NCBI GenBank assembly: GCA_027623845.1 | Contig: JAQBUJ010000003.1 | Span: 1-20,064, forward strand | DNA length: 20,064 bases | Source: Pseudomonadota bacterium | Lineage (GTDB): Bacteria > Pseudomonadota > Alphaproteobacteria > Thalassobaculales > Thalassobaculaceae | Reading direction: 5' to 3' | Shown here: positions 1 to 7,601 of the stretch, one piece after another | Position numbering within the stretch: the first letter of the stretch is position 1 | How the letters are laid out: each line of letters opens with the position of its first letter | The notes under the pieces: generated by a model | The model's input: only the letters and a program-made list of their open reading frames with translations | What the model was told of the DNA's origin: nothing | The model's database searches: none | Made by a program: the position numbers and the translations under genes

Positions 1-49
1 CCCGATAAGCGCGGATATCCAGTTTGGTGATAGGGGAAGTCTCGGTCAT
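1..49 (-). CDS. 5' end of a leftward gene, possibly an enolase-superfamily (mandelate racemase/muconate lactonizing) enzyme; partial
   Basis: Only the first 16 codons are present, reading leftward from an ATG at 49-47: MTETSPITKLDIRAYR. The gene continues beyond the left edge. A short polar lead followed by a strand of the type 'KLDIRAYR' is common at the start of mandelate racemase/muconate lactonizing enzymes, but 16 residues cannot prove it. The gene diverges from the amidohydrolase that starts at 303, so the 253 bases between them should hold two promoters and perhaps an operator. I could not pick out convincing -35/-10 boxes there. If this is a racemase or dipeptide epimerase it would suit an N-acyl-D-amino-acid deacylase neighbour; that link is inference. 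Confidence 0.4.
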   Translation of the reverse strand, partial: MTETSPITKLDIRAYR

Positions 50-302
50 GGCGGGCACTGCTCATTGGGGGCGGGGAAATTACCTATCTCAGAGTAGCGG
101 GATGCGGCGGAACAGGTCCAGTTCAACAGATTCATTCCGTTCATTTCCAATGTGATCGCGTTGCGCCGACCCTCCGCGCCGGACCAGCAGGTATTTGTTC
201 ATTGGCTGCGGGGATATTGTGGAACGGCGCGTTTCAAGGCACCGTGCCCAGCCGAAAGCGGCGGCGGTGCACTGGCGCCAAGGGGCCCCTGGGAGAGTTA
301 TT

Positions 303-2021
303 ATGCATGATCTGGTCATTCGAGGCGGCTCCATCATCGACGGGACCGGGGCTGAGGCGTTCACCGGCGATATCGCCATCGACAATGGGGTGCTGAGCGA
401 GGTCGGCGGCAAAGCCGGGCCGGGCACGCGGGAAATCCAGGCGGACGGTCTGCTGGTGACGCCGGGCTGGGTCGATATTCACACCCATTATGATGGCCAG
501 GCGACCTGGGACCCGGAATTGGCGTCTTCCTCGTGGAACGGATCGACGACGATCCTGTTTGGCAATTGCGGCGTTGGTTTCGCGCCCGTGAGGACCGAGC
601 ATCACGACGCGCTGATTGACCTGATGGAAGGCGTCGAGGACATTCCCGGCATCGCGCTGGCCGAAGGGCTGGCCTGGGACTGGGAGAGCTTTCCGGAATA
701 TCTTGACGCGCTGGAGCGTCAGGAGCGGGTGATCGATGTTGGCGCACAGATGCCGCATCATGCGCTTAGGGTTTATGTCATGGGCGAGCGGGCGATCCGT
801 CATGAGGCGGCGACCGCCGAGGACATCGCCACTATGGCCCGACTCACCGAGGAAGCGCTGAATGCCGGCGCCTTCGGCTTTACCACCTCGCGCACCGATC
901 AACACAAGACGACGTCGGGAGCCATGGTCCCGGGTCGCTATTCCGAGACTGATGAGTTGATCGGGATTGGCCGGGCTCTGGGTAAAACCGGCACAGGCGC
1001 GTTTGGCATGATCTCGGACTTCGATGACGAGGATGCCGAGTTTGAGTGGATGACCAAACTTGGCGCTGAGATCGACCGCCCGCTGTGGTTCCTGCTGACC
1101 GATCGCGCCTATGATCCGGAGCGTTGGCGCCGGTTGCTCACCGGAGCCAAGGCGGCGAAAAGTTCCGGCGCCTCGATCATCGCTCAGGTCGCCGGCCGGC
1201 AAGTCGGACTGGTGCTCGGCCTGATGACCTCCCTTACGCCGTTTTCCGTACGGCCATCGTTCAAGGAGTTGGACGATCTGGATCCGGCCGAGAAGCTCGC
1301 CAGGCTGCGCGATCCGGAAACCAAGCGTAAAATTCTTGCCGACGAAGTATCCGAGGAATTGCTTGAAATTCTGCCCCCGCTAAGCCGTGCGATCACCACC
1401 CGTTGGGATCGCATGTACCCGCTCGGCGATCCGCCGAATTACGAGCCATCGCCGGATCAGTCGGTGGCGGCGCTGGCGCAACGCGAAGGCAAGTCGCCGG
1501 AGGAATTCGCCTATGACTACCTGACCGGCGGGGATGGTACGCGGATGTTCCAGTTTCCGTCGACCAACTATGTTACCGGTGACCACGAACCGGTGCGCGA
1601 GATGCTGCTCGACCCGCAAACCCTACTGGGGCTTAGCGACGGCGGCGCCCATTGCGGGGTGATCTGTGACGCCACCGTGCCGAGTTTCATGCTCTCGCAT
1701 TGGGGGCGTGACCGCACGCGCGGCGAGAAACTGCCGCTGGAGTGGATCGTCAAACGCCAGACCAGCGAGACGGCGGATTTTTTTGGCTTTAAGGATCGTG
1801 GTCGCTTGGTGGCCGGTAAGAAGGCCGACCTAAACCTGATCGATTTCGAGAATTTGCGCCCGCGGGCGCTGCAGATCGTCAATGATCTACCGGCTGGCGG
1901 CAAGCGCCTGATCCAAAAGGTTGATGGTTACGAGGCGACCATCGTCGCCGGCCAAGCGATCTTTGAGCGCGGTGTCGCGACCGGCGCCCGACCAGGAAAA
2001 CTAGTGCGCGCCGGACGTTAG
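303..2021 (+). CDS. N-acyl-D-amino-acid deacylase-type amidohydrolase (D-aminoacylase family)
   Basis: This is a metal-dependent amidohydrolase of 572 residues, expected in the cytoplasm, that would hydrolyse N-acylated D-amino acids or a similar amide. The N-terminus (HDLVIRGGSIIDGTG) is the usual small beta domain of amidohydrolase family 3. Metal-ligand features are the HTHYDGQATWD stretch (HxH at residues 60-62), a Cys in FGNCGVGFAP (residue 89, the bridging-Cys position of D-aminoacylases), a His in TTSRTDQHKTT (about 201) and the SDGGAH stretch near residue 480. The end has the normal GxLVAGKKADLNLID return strand. I chose ATG 303 because GGGAGAG lies five bases upstream and the homologous N-terminus begins there; the frame is open back to 195, but those 36 residues look unlike the family. 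An SDR gene follows after 41 bases. The exact substrate (neutral, D-Glu or D-Asp derivative, or another amide) cannot be read from the sequence. Confidence 0.85.
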   Translation: MHDLVIRGGSIIDGTGAEAFTGDIAIDNGVLSEVGGKAGPGTREIQADGLLVTPGWVDIHTHYDGQATWDPELASSSWNGSTTILFGNCGVGFAPVRTEHHDALIDLMEGVEDIPGIALAEGLAWDWESFPEYLDALERQERVIDVGAQMPHHALRVYVMGERAIRHEAATAEDIATMARLTEEALNAGAFGFTTSRTDQHKTTSGAMVPGRYSETDELIGIGRALGKTGTGAFGMISDFDDEDAEFEWMTKLGAEIDRPLWFLLTDRAYDPERWRRLLTGAKAAKSSGASIIAQVAGRQVGLVLGLMTSLTPFSVRPSFKELDDLDPAEKLARLRDPETKRKILADEVSEELLEILPPLSRAITTRWDRMYPLGDPPNYEPSPDQSVAALAQREGKSPEEFAYDYLTGGDGTRMFQFPSTNYVTGDHEPVREMLLDPQTLLGLSDGGAHCGVICDATVPSFMLSHWGRDRTRGEKLPLEWIVKRQTSETADFFGFKDRGRLVAGKKADLNLIDFENLRPRALQIVNDLPAGGKRLIQKVDGYEATIVAGQAIFERGVATGARPGKLVRAGR

Positions 2022-2062
2022 GGCCGCCAGGGACCACAGGAGCGGCCACGGGGGACGAGACA

Positions 2063-2809
2063 ATGAAGATCGAGGCCAGCGATCTCGACTTTACCGGCAA
2101 GCGCGCCTTGGTTACCGGTGCGGCCAGCGGCATTGGCGCCGCCATGGCCCGAACTTTCCATGCCCATGGCGCGATGGTTGTGCTGGCGGACCGGGACGCC
2201 GACGGCTTAAGCCGCATGGCGGCGGAGCTTGCCGGCAGCCAAAGCGTGGTTTTCGATCAAGCCGATCTGGCGTCGATCGAAGCATTGGCCGAGGCAGCCG
2301 GCCCGGTAGACGTCTTGTTGAACAACGCCGGCGTGCTTTGGTCGGGGCCTTTTGCCGAGATGCCAATGGCCGAGTTGGACCGGGTGGTGACGATCAATAT
2401 GCTCGGCCCGATGCGCGTGGCGCACGCGGTCGGGACGGCCATGTTGGCGCGCGGCGCTGGTGTCATCGTCAATACGGCGTCGCAACTTGCCTTCCACGGC
2501 TCGGCAGAGCGTGCGGTCTATGCCAGCACCAAGGCCGGGATTGCGCAATTCACCAAATCGATCGCCGCCGAATGGGCGCCGCGCGGCGTTAGGGTGGTGG
2601 CGATTGCGCCAGGCCGCACCTTGACCAATATCAACAGCTATCTTCTTGATGATCCGGAAAAACGCGCCGCCGCCGTTGAGGGCATCCCCGCCGGTCGTCT
2701 CGCCGAAGCTTCTGAAATGGCCCGGCTCGCTTTGCTGCTGGCGTCTGATGTGCTCAGCTATGTGGTTGGTGAGACCGTTATTTCAGATGGTGGCTACGTG
2801 TTGCTTTAG
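2063..2809 (+). CDS. SDR-family NAD(P)-dependent oxidoreductase
   Basis: This is a classical short-chain dehydrogenase/reductase of 248 residues, the standard length. It has the cofactor-binding TGAASGIG (residues 18-25), an acidic residue at the end of beta-2 (LADRD, Asp43) that favours NAD over NADP, the NNAG motif (87-90), and a Ser140-Tyr153-Lys157 active site (TASQ, then YASTK). The substrate is unknown; family members oxidise or reduce alcohols, hydroxy acids and sugars. The start is ATG 2063, preceded by a purine-rich GGGGGACGAGA. It lies 41 bases after the amidohydrolase stop in the same direction, so the two are probably cotranscribed and part of one degradative pathway. No signal peptide is seen; the protein is cytoplasmic. 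Confidence 0.9.
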   Translation: MKIEASDLDFTGKRALVTGAASGIGAAMARTFHAHGAMVVLADRDADGLSRMAAELAGSQSVVFDQADLASIEALAEAAGPVDVLLNNAGVLWSGPFAEMPMAELDRVVTINMLGPMRVAHAVGTAMLARGAGVIVNTASQLAFHGSAERAVYASTKAGIAQFTKSIAAEWAPRGVRVVAIAPGRTLTNINSYLLDDPEKRAAAVEGIPAGRLAEASEMARLALLLASDVLSYVVGETVISDGGYVLL

Positions 2810-2907
2810 TAAGGGACAGCCGATGTCGGCGTTCCGTTCGAAACCGCGTTCGTAACCTCGTGCGGTGGCATTGCCGGACCGGCGATGTCCTCATGAACCG
2901 ACACAGC

Positions 2908-2915
2908 AAGGAGGA
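2908..2915 (+). promoter_or_regulatory. Strong ribosome binding site that fixes the cupin start
   Basis: AAGGAGGA lies six bases before ATG 2922 and three before ATG 2919. It shows that the cupin starts here and not at the in-frame ATG at 2865, whose extra residues (ALPDRRCPHEP...) do not look like protein of this family. Confidence 0.75.
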
Positions 2916-2921
2916 TGGATG

Positions 2922-3308
2922 ATGGGCTGGAAGGGTAAGGCCGTGGCGACCGTTGGCGGTTCGACTTATGTCAAACCGCAGGACCTGGACTGGGGACCGA
3001 CCCCGTTCAAAGGGGTGACCATCAAGGTTCTCTACGAGGACAAGGAAAAGGGTGAGCTGACTTGCCTGTTGCGCTGGGAACCCGGCGCCACCTTGCCAAT
3101 GCACAAACACCCGACGATTGAGCAGAGTTTTGTCCTTGAGGGATCATTTTATGATCACGATGGAATTTGCCGGGCAGGGGAATATGTCTGGCGCAAGCCC
3201 GGCTCGTTCCACGAGACCCACTCTGACGAAGGGGCGGTGATCCTCGCGGTGTATCGCAAGCCGAATATATTCAAAAATTCCGCTGGATATGCGACCAAGG
3301 GCGACTGA
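2922..3308 (+). CDS. Small single-domain cupin, ChrR cupin-like
   Basis: This 128-residue protein is a single beta-barrel cupin. The first cupin motif G(X)5HXH(X)3E(X)6G is matched exactly by the segment running from the Gly of PGATLPMHKH through PTIEQ to LEG, which gives two His and a Glu as metal ligands. The second motif is the looser GEYVWRKPGSFHETHSD, with a further His. The layout resembles the ChrR/anti-sigma cupin domain and the 2,4'-dihydroxyacetophenone dioxygenase-like cupins. There is no zinc-binding anti-sigma N-terminal domain, so a free-standing metal enzyme (dioxygenase or isomerase) or sensor is more likely than an anti-sigma factor. It lies 112 bases after the SDR gene with its own strong ribosome site and is probably the last gene of this rightward group. 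The substrate is unknown. Confidence 0.8.
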   Translation: MGWKGKAVATVGGSTYVKPQDLDWGPTPFKGVTIKVLYEDKEKGELTCLLRWEPGATLPMHKHPTIEQSFVLEGSFYDHDGICRAGEYVWRKPGSFHETHSDEGAVILAVYRKPNIFKNSAGYATKGD

Positions 3309-3398
3309 CGTTCTGGCTGTTTGGCGGGTTTTCTGAGGGCGATTTCCAGGCGGGAACCGGGCATCCGGGCAAAAATTCCAGGATGAGCGGATTGAAGC

Positions 3399-3413
3399 GC
3401 GGCATGTCGCCGC
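3399..3413 (-). terminator. Weak hairpin between two convergent genes
   Basis: A five-base-pair GC stem (GCGGC...GCCGC, loop of five) lies between the convergent stops of the cupin (3308) and the WbpM-like gene (3424). No U-run follows on either strand, so it could be a poor bidirectional terminator or chance. Confidence 0.2.
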
Positions 3414-3423
3414 TAAATTGGCG

Positions 3424-5376
3424 TCAGGCCTGCCCGGTCGATGCCCTGTTCTTGGTCGCTATGGCCTCGACGTCGGGTTTGGATGGGGGCGTGAATTCCG
3501 GAACAAGACGTTGCAAGGATTGCATTGTCGCTTCAGCGTCACGGCTCGAGGCGTGGCCTTCCAGGTCGGCGAAGGCGCGGCGCAGCACCGCCAGATCCGC
3601 GGTCCGGGGCGTGGCCCGGCGCACGGTTTTGATTTCGGTTTCACTCAACGCTTCTTCGTCATGAAACAGCCGCTCATGCAACTTTTCGCCAGGGCGCGGG
3701 CCGGTGAAGCGGATCTTGATATCCTTGTCCGGCACCAGTCCCGAGAGCCGGATCATTTGCTGCGCCAGATCGAGGATGCGGACCGGCTCTCCCATGTCGA
3801 GCACGCAAATACCGCCGGCATGGCCTTGGTGACCCGGCTTGTTCATCGCTGCGGCCTGAAGCACCAGAGACACCGCCTCGCGCACGGTCATGAAGTAACG
3901 GGTCATCTCGGGATGGGTGACGGTCACCGGCCCGCCGCTGGCGATCTGACGTTGGAACAGCGGAATAACCGACCCTGTCGATCCTAAAACATTGCCAAAT
4001 CGCACCACGGTGAACCGGGTGGCGCTTTTGGCCTCCCCCTCGATATCCAGGGCCTGGCAATAGGTTTCGGCAAGGCGCTTGGTGGCCCCCATGACGTTGG
4101 AAGGGTCGACCGCCTTATCGGTTGAAATCAGCACCATGGCGGTAACGCCCTGTCGAGCCGCCGCCTCGGCCACGTTGCGGGTGCCGATGACGTTGGTCAG
4201 GATACCATCGAGCGGATTGGCCTCGACCAGCGGGACGTGCTTCAGGGCCGCCGCGTGGAGAATGATGTCCGGGGCGAAGTCGCCGATGATTTCCTCGACC
4301 CGCGCCTTGTCCCTGATATCGCCCAACAGTGCTTGGCGGGGCAGATCTGGATAGCGCTCGCTGATTTCCAGATCGATTTGATAGAGCAGATATTCCGAGG
4401 CGTCGAGCATGGCGATCTTGGTCGGCGAAAGACCGGCGATCTGACGCGCCAGCTCACCGCCAATGGTCCCGCCGGCGCCGGTGATCAGTACCTTGCGACC
4501 GGCGATCAGGCTTTGCACGGGGGCCAGGTCGAGCACCGTCTGGCTGCGGCCCAACACGTCCTCGACGTCGATCGGTCGCGGCGCCAACGAAGCGGCGGCG
4601 TCCTCGGCGTGGTCCAGCGCGGTCAAGCGGGGAATCCGCGCCACCGTGAGGCCGAGGGTATCGGCGGTGGCGCAGATCTCGCGCACCACCGCGCCATCGA
4701 TTTGCGCGCGGGTGATCAGGATGCGTTGCGGCGCCAAGTGTTGATCCCGCAACCGCACGGTAACCGCTGACAACGCGTCGATATCGCCAAGCACGGGAAC
4801 GCCCCGGATGTTCCGGCCGATCCGGCTGCCCCGATCATCGATGATCCCGACCACTCGATAGGGCGCATCGCGGCCCCGCGACATCTCGCGAATGAACAGG
4901 TCGGCGCCGTCACCGGCGCCGATCAGAAGAACCGGGATGCGGATATGGGCGTTGCGTTCCAGCAGCGTCCCGAGCTCTCCATCCTTGACTAGGCGATAAA
5001 GAAACCGAGGCGCCGCCAGCAAGCCGGTCAGCACGAAAATCTCGATGATCAGGAAAGAGCGAGGCAAATCCTCCAGCCGGTTATAGACGAACTGACAGGC
5101 GACGAAGAGAACGACCGTCAATACCGCTGCCTGTACGATCCGGCCCAGATCGCCGATCGAGGCATAGCGCCAGATGATCCGGTGCAACCGCATCCAAAGA
5201 AAAACCGCCGCTGCGACGATGGTGAAGATCGCCAGGCCGTTCAACACGACATCGCGCGGCCAGACCAGGATCTCGCTACCCAATCTCAGATAAAGCGCTA
5301 GCAGGAACGACACCGCGGCCATGGCGACGTCATGCAGATAGCTGACCGCCAGTCGTTTGAGGCCGTGGATTGTCAC
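3424..5376 (-). CDS. Membrane-anchored nucleotide-sugar 4,6-dehydratase, WbpM/FlaA1/CapD-type
   Basis: This is a 650-residue polysaccharide biosynthesis protein of the long WbpM/PglF class, which converts UDP-GlcNAc to a UDP-4-keto-6-deoxy sugar. The first 130 residues form about four membrane segments (near 12-32, 45-63, 80-98 and 108-125). A degenerate Rossmann domain follows (LIGAGDGADL, about 151-160), then the catalytic SDR domain with GAGGTIGG (300-307), HAAALKHVPLVE (about 374-385), STDKA (418-422) and NVMGATK (427-433). The usual Tyr of YxxxK is Met, as is normal for this class, where the Thr-Asp-Lys triad takes over. The start is GTG 5376, with GGGAG eight bases upstream; no better ATG precedes the first membrane segment. 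It is the last gene of the glycan module, 68 bases after the reductase stop. The C-terminal 60 residues are low-complexity and probably disordered. Confidence 0.93.
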   Translation of the reverse strand: MTIHGLKRLAVSYLHDVAMAAVSFLLALYLRLGSEILVWPRDVVLNGLAIFTIVAAAVFLWMRLHRIIWRYASIGDLGRIVQAAVLTVVLFVACQFVYNRLEDLPRSFLIIEIFVLTGLLAAPRFLYRLVKDGELGTLLERNAHIRIPVLLIGAGDGADLFIREMSRGRDAPYRVVGIIDDRGSRIGRNIRGVPVLGDIDALSAVTVRLRDQHLAPQRILITRAQIDGAVVREICATADTLGLTVARIPRLTALDHAEDAAASLAPRPIDVEDVLGRSQTVLDLAPVQSLIAGRKVLITGAGGTIGGELARQIAGLSPTKIAMLDASEYLLYQIDLEISERYPDLPRQALLGDIRDKARVEEIIGDFAPDIILHAAALKHVPLVEANPLDGILTNVIGTRNVAEAAARQGVTAMVLISTDKAVDPSNVMGATKRLAETYCQALDIEGEAKSATRFTVVRFGNVLGSTGSVIPLFQRQIASGGPVTVTHPEMTRYFMTVREAVSLVLQAAAMNKPGHQGHAGGICVLDMGEPVRILDLAQQMIRLSGLVPDKDIKIRFTGPRPGEKLHERLFHDEEALSETEIKTVRRATPRTADLAVLRRAFADLEGHASSRDAEATMQSLQRLVPEFTPPSKPDVEAIATKNRASTGQA

Positions 5377-5444
5377 GCGGTCAGCTCCCGAGCGCTTCGG
5401 TGGGGGTGGCGTTGAGCACAGAATAGCACAGGATCATGCGCGCC

Positions 5445-6389
5445 CTATCGACTGTCTAAGAATGCCGCGACCGTGTGGTCGATACCTTCGGCGGTGCTGA
5501 ACGGCGGCGTCCAGCCCAAGGCCTCGGTGATACCGTCGTCAGCGATGTCGAGGGAGCCATACAGTCGGCGAGCAATACCCGGCGCCGTCACGGACGCCAT
5601 GGCCTGGATCAGACCAAACGGATCCGGCGCCAGACGGGGCGATTTGTTTAAGCCCGTAAGGATCAGTTGGCATAGTTGGCTGGTGGTTACCTTCTCGCCG
5701 TCATGGAGGAGGAAAAGGCGGCGTGCGTCGCCGGTTTCCTCAACGCATCGAACCAGGGCGGAAGCCAGATTGCCGACATAAATCACAGCGCGCCGGTTTT
5801 CGATACCCGCAAACGGAAGGGACCAGCCGGGCATGCGCATCATCAGCTTAACAAGCAATTGAATATTGCCGTGGCCGCCGGGCCCATAGACGGCGCTGGG
5901 TCGCACGATGGTGACGGGAAGGCCAAGCTCCTTGGTGATGCTCTGCAGTCCGATTTCGGTTTGCAGCTTCATCTTGCCATAGGTTGAGATTGGTTGAGGT
6001 TCTGTATCGGGCCGAAACGGCGTCGTCGTCGTGGCCTCGCCGTTGACTTTTATGGTGCTTGTGAAGACGAACCGTTTAACCGATTGGGCCGCAGCGGCTC
6101 GGGCCAGAGCCAATGTCCCCTGCATGACGCTTTGGTGTCCGGATTTGCTATCCGGGCTAACGGCTTCAGGCGACGACATGAGGTGTAAAACCATCTCGTT
6201 ATCGCCCAGAACTTCTCGCCAGTTGGCTTCCTGTTTGGCGTTGTCCACATGCACGACCTTGGCGGCGCCGTCGAGTTCGGTGATCTCTCGACGCCTGATC
6301 ACCGCGGTTACCGTATGGCCAGCATCCCGCAGGGCGCGGCAGGCATGCCGGCCGACGAATCCGTTGGCGCCGGTTACCGCAACCCGCAT
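5445..6389 (-). CDS. NAD-dependent epimerase/dehydratase, WbpV/WbpK-like 4-keto-sugar reductase
   Basis: This 314-residue extended SDR has the cofactor motif TGANGFVG (about 6-13), a Ser-Thr in FTSTIKVNGE, the catalytic YGKMK (Tyr-x-x-x-Lys), RPSAVYGPG, and a C-terminal LGWTPPFSTAEG. The IKVNGE and GWTPP stretches are typical of the Pseudomonas WbpV/WbpK group, which reduces UDP-4-keto-6-deoxy-GlcNAc to UDP-QuiNAc or UDP-FucNAc. The window supplies both the enzyme that makes that keto sugar (3424-5376) and the transferase that would use the product (gene ending at 6389), so a reductase role is favoured over UDP-Glc 4-epimerase. ATG 6389 is chosen because GGAGG lies seven bases upstream and it forms a TGATG overlap with the preceding stop; a GTG sits directly in front of it. 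Whether QuiNAc or FucNAc is made cannot be decided. Confidence 0.85.
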   Translation of the reverse strand: MRVAVTGANGFVGRHACRALRDAGHTVTAVIRRREITELDGAAKVVHVDNAKQEANWREVLGDNEMVLHLMSSPEAVSPDSKSGHQSVMQGTLALARAAAAQSVKRFVFTSTIKVNGEATTTTPFRPDTEPQPISTYGKMKLQTEIGLQSITKELGLPVTIVRPSAVYGPGGHGNIQLLVKLMMRMPGWSLPFAGIENRRAVIYVGNLASALVRCVEETGDARRLFLLHDGEKVTTSQLCQLILTGLNKSPRLAPDPFGLIQAMASVTAPGIARRLYGSLDIADDGITEALGWTPPFSTAEGIDHTVAAFLDSR

Positions 6390-7471
6390 CACCGGACCTC
6401 CGACGGTTTCGCCGGCGCGGCGGGCCAGCGCGCCATCCAGAGCAACAGGATCGCGACGATCACTGCGCTCAACGCCAACGCCGGGCCGGAATGTTCAGTG
6501 GCTAGGACCCAGGCCGTGGCGATCAGCCCGACATTCGCTAAAATTATCGCCCGGCACACGGTCGCGTGGCCGAGGCCGCGGATAATCGCCTGCTGATAGA
6601 AATGCTGGCGGTGCGCCTGGAAGATATTTTCGCGTTTCGCCAGACGCCGAACCAGGGTGATCGTGGCGTCGGCCAGATAATACGCCGGAAGCATCAGACT
6701 GATCGCCAGCCCTTCGTTCGCCCCAACGCGCATTCCATCGTTCTGCCCGGGCGACCCTTGAGCGGCGCTAATCAGTAGCCAACCGATCAGATAGCCGACC
6801 GGAATGCTGCCTACATCTCCCATGAAAATCCGGGCCGGGCGCCAATTCCAGACGAGAAAACCCAGCGCCGCCGCCGTGAGAGCGATCGCCGGGTCGAGCA
6901 ATGTCACGGGGATCATGCCGGTGGCCGCCAAACCGGCCAACCCGACGCCGATCATTGCGATCTCGACACCGGTGATACCGTCGATCCCGTCCATGAAATT
7001 GAACAGATTGATGAACCAAAGCCAAAGAAAGCCGGTTGCGGCAAGGTCCAGAGCCAGTGGTAGAAAATCACTGAATAGACCGCCACGTCCGGCCAAGAAC
7101 CAAAGCCCTGGCGCGACCGCCGCACATTGCGCGAGCAGGCGTGGCAGGGCCCGCAACCCGCGTAGATCGTCGATGAAGCAAACAAACCCCAGGGCGACCG
7201 CCGCGCCGAGGATGATCAGCTCGGCGGTGATGTCACCGGTGGACTGCGCCAGGCCGATGAACCAGGCAATCAAGATCGCTGCCAGCACTGCAATGCCGCC
7301 GCCGCGCGGTGTCGGAATCGAATGACTGCTGCGTTCATTCGGTTGATCGAAAACTTGGCGCTGGGTCAGGTAGTGAACAAGCAAGCCGGTCCCGACGAGC
7401 GCCACCAAGAACCCAGCGGCCGCGACAAGCGTCAACCGAACTGGTTCAATGATGATGAGGTTCAGTTCCAC
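6389..7471 (-). CDS. Polyprenyl-phosphate sugar-1-phosphate transferase, WbpL/WecA/MraY family
   Basis: This integral membrane protein of about 360 residues, with 10-11 hydrophobic segments, would transfer a HexNAc- or 6-deoxyHexNAc-1-phosphate from its UDP form to undecaprenyl phosphate, the first step of O-antigen-type glycan assembly. Family motifs, counted from GTG 7471, are VFDQPNERSSHSIPTPRGGG (41-60), FIDDLRG (about 99-105), NLFNFMDGIDG (155-165), FMGDVGS (216-222) and HRQHFYQ (287-293). The frame is open to an ATG at 7522, which would add 17 residues without a ribosome site. I prefer GTG 7471: a small ORF in another frame ends just inside it (GTGGAACTGA overlap) and the length then fits WbpL-like proteins better. 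The start is uncertain; the family call is firm. It is translationally coupled to the reductase by a TGATG overlap. Confidence 0.88.
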   Translation of the reverse strand: MELNLIIIEPVRLTLVAAAGFLVALVGTGLLVHYLTQRQVFDQPNERSSHSIPTPRGGGIAVLAAILIAWFIGLAQSTGDITAELIILGAAVALGFVCFIDDLRGLRALPRLLAQCAAVAPGLWFLAGRGGLFSDFLPLALDLAATGFLWLWFINLFNFMDGIDGITGVEIAMIGVGLAGLAATGMIPVTLLDPAIALTAAALGFLVWNWRPARIFMGDVGSIPVGYLIGWLLISAAQGSPGQNDGMRVGANEGLAISLMLPAYYLADATITLVRRLAKRENIFQAHRQHFYQQAIIRGLGHATVCRAIILANVGLIATAWVLATEHSGPALALSAVIVAILLLWMARWPAAPAKPSEVR

Positions 7472-7560
7472 GATCGAACCGGGTTGCCGCGCCGGTCGTT
7501 TCGGTCCGCCAGCGCGCGCCATCCATGGGTTTTCAGACGCTCCGGCTCGACGTCCACCAT
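7462..7560 (-). CDS. Possible small ORF (32 aa) leading the glycan module
   Basis: A 33-codon frame starts at ATG 7560, with GGAGAG six bases upstream, and ends at TGA 7464-7462. The product MVDVEPERLKTHGWRALADR... (32 residues, basic) matches nothing I recognise. A second in-frame ATG at 7593 would give 43 residues. Third codon positions here are mostly G or C, and more regularly so than in the overlapping WbpL frame upstream of 7471. The stop overlaps the proposed GTG start of the transferase, which suggests translational coupling. It could be a short leader peptide, a real microprotein, or the remnant of a longer gene lost between the heparinase and the transferase. Confidence 0.3.
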   Translation of the reverse strand: MVDVEPERLKTHGWRALADRNDRRGNPVRSWN

Positions 7561-7601
7561 GATGGTCTCTCCGATCTTCTTTCCGCGTAGCATTCTCGGG
7601 G

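Noticed and set aside
195..302. N-terminal extension of the amidohydrolase (36 residues)
   Set aside because: It has no ribosome site, its composition is unlike the family, and a GGGAGAG plus ATG at 303 gives the normal family start.
234..1202. Long antisense frame (322 codons) opposite the amidohydrolase
   Set aside because: It is a shadow frame typical of GC-rich coding DNA; the forward strand carries a clear enzyme with conserved motifs.
5377..5434. 18-codon frame (MILCYSVLNA...) between the reductase and the WbpM-like gene
   Set aside because: It is very short, lacks a ribosome site and has no hydrophobic or attenuator-like feature; probably chance.
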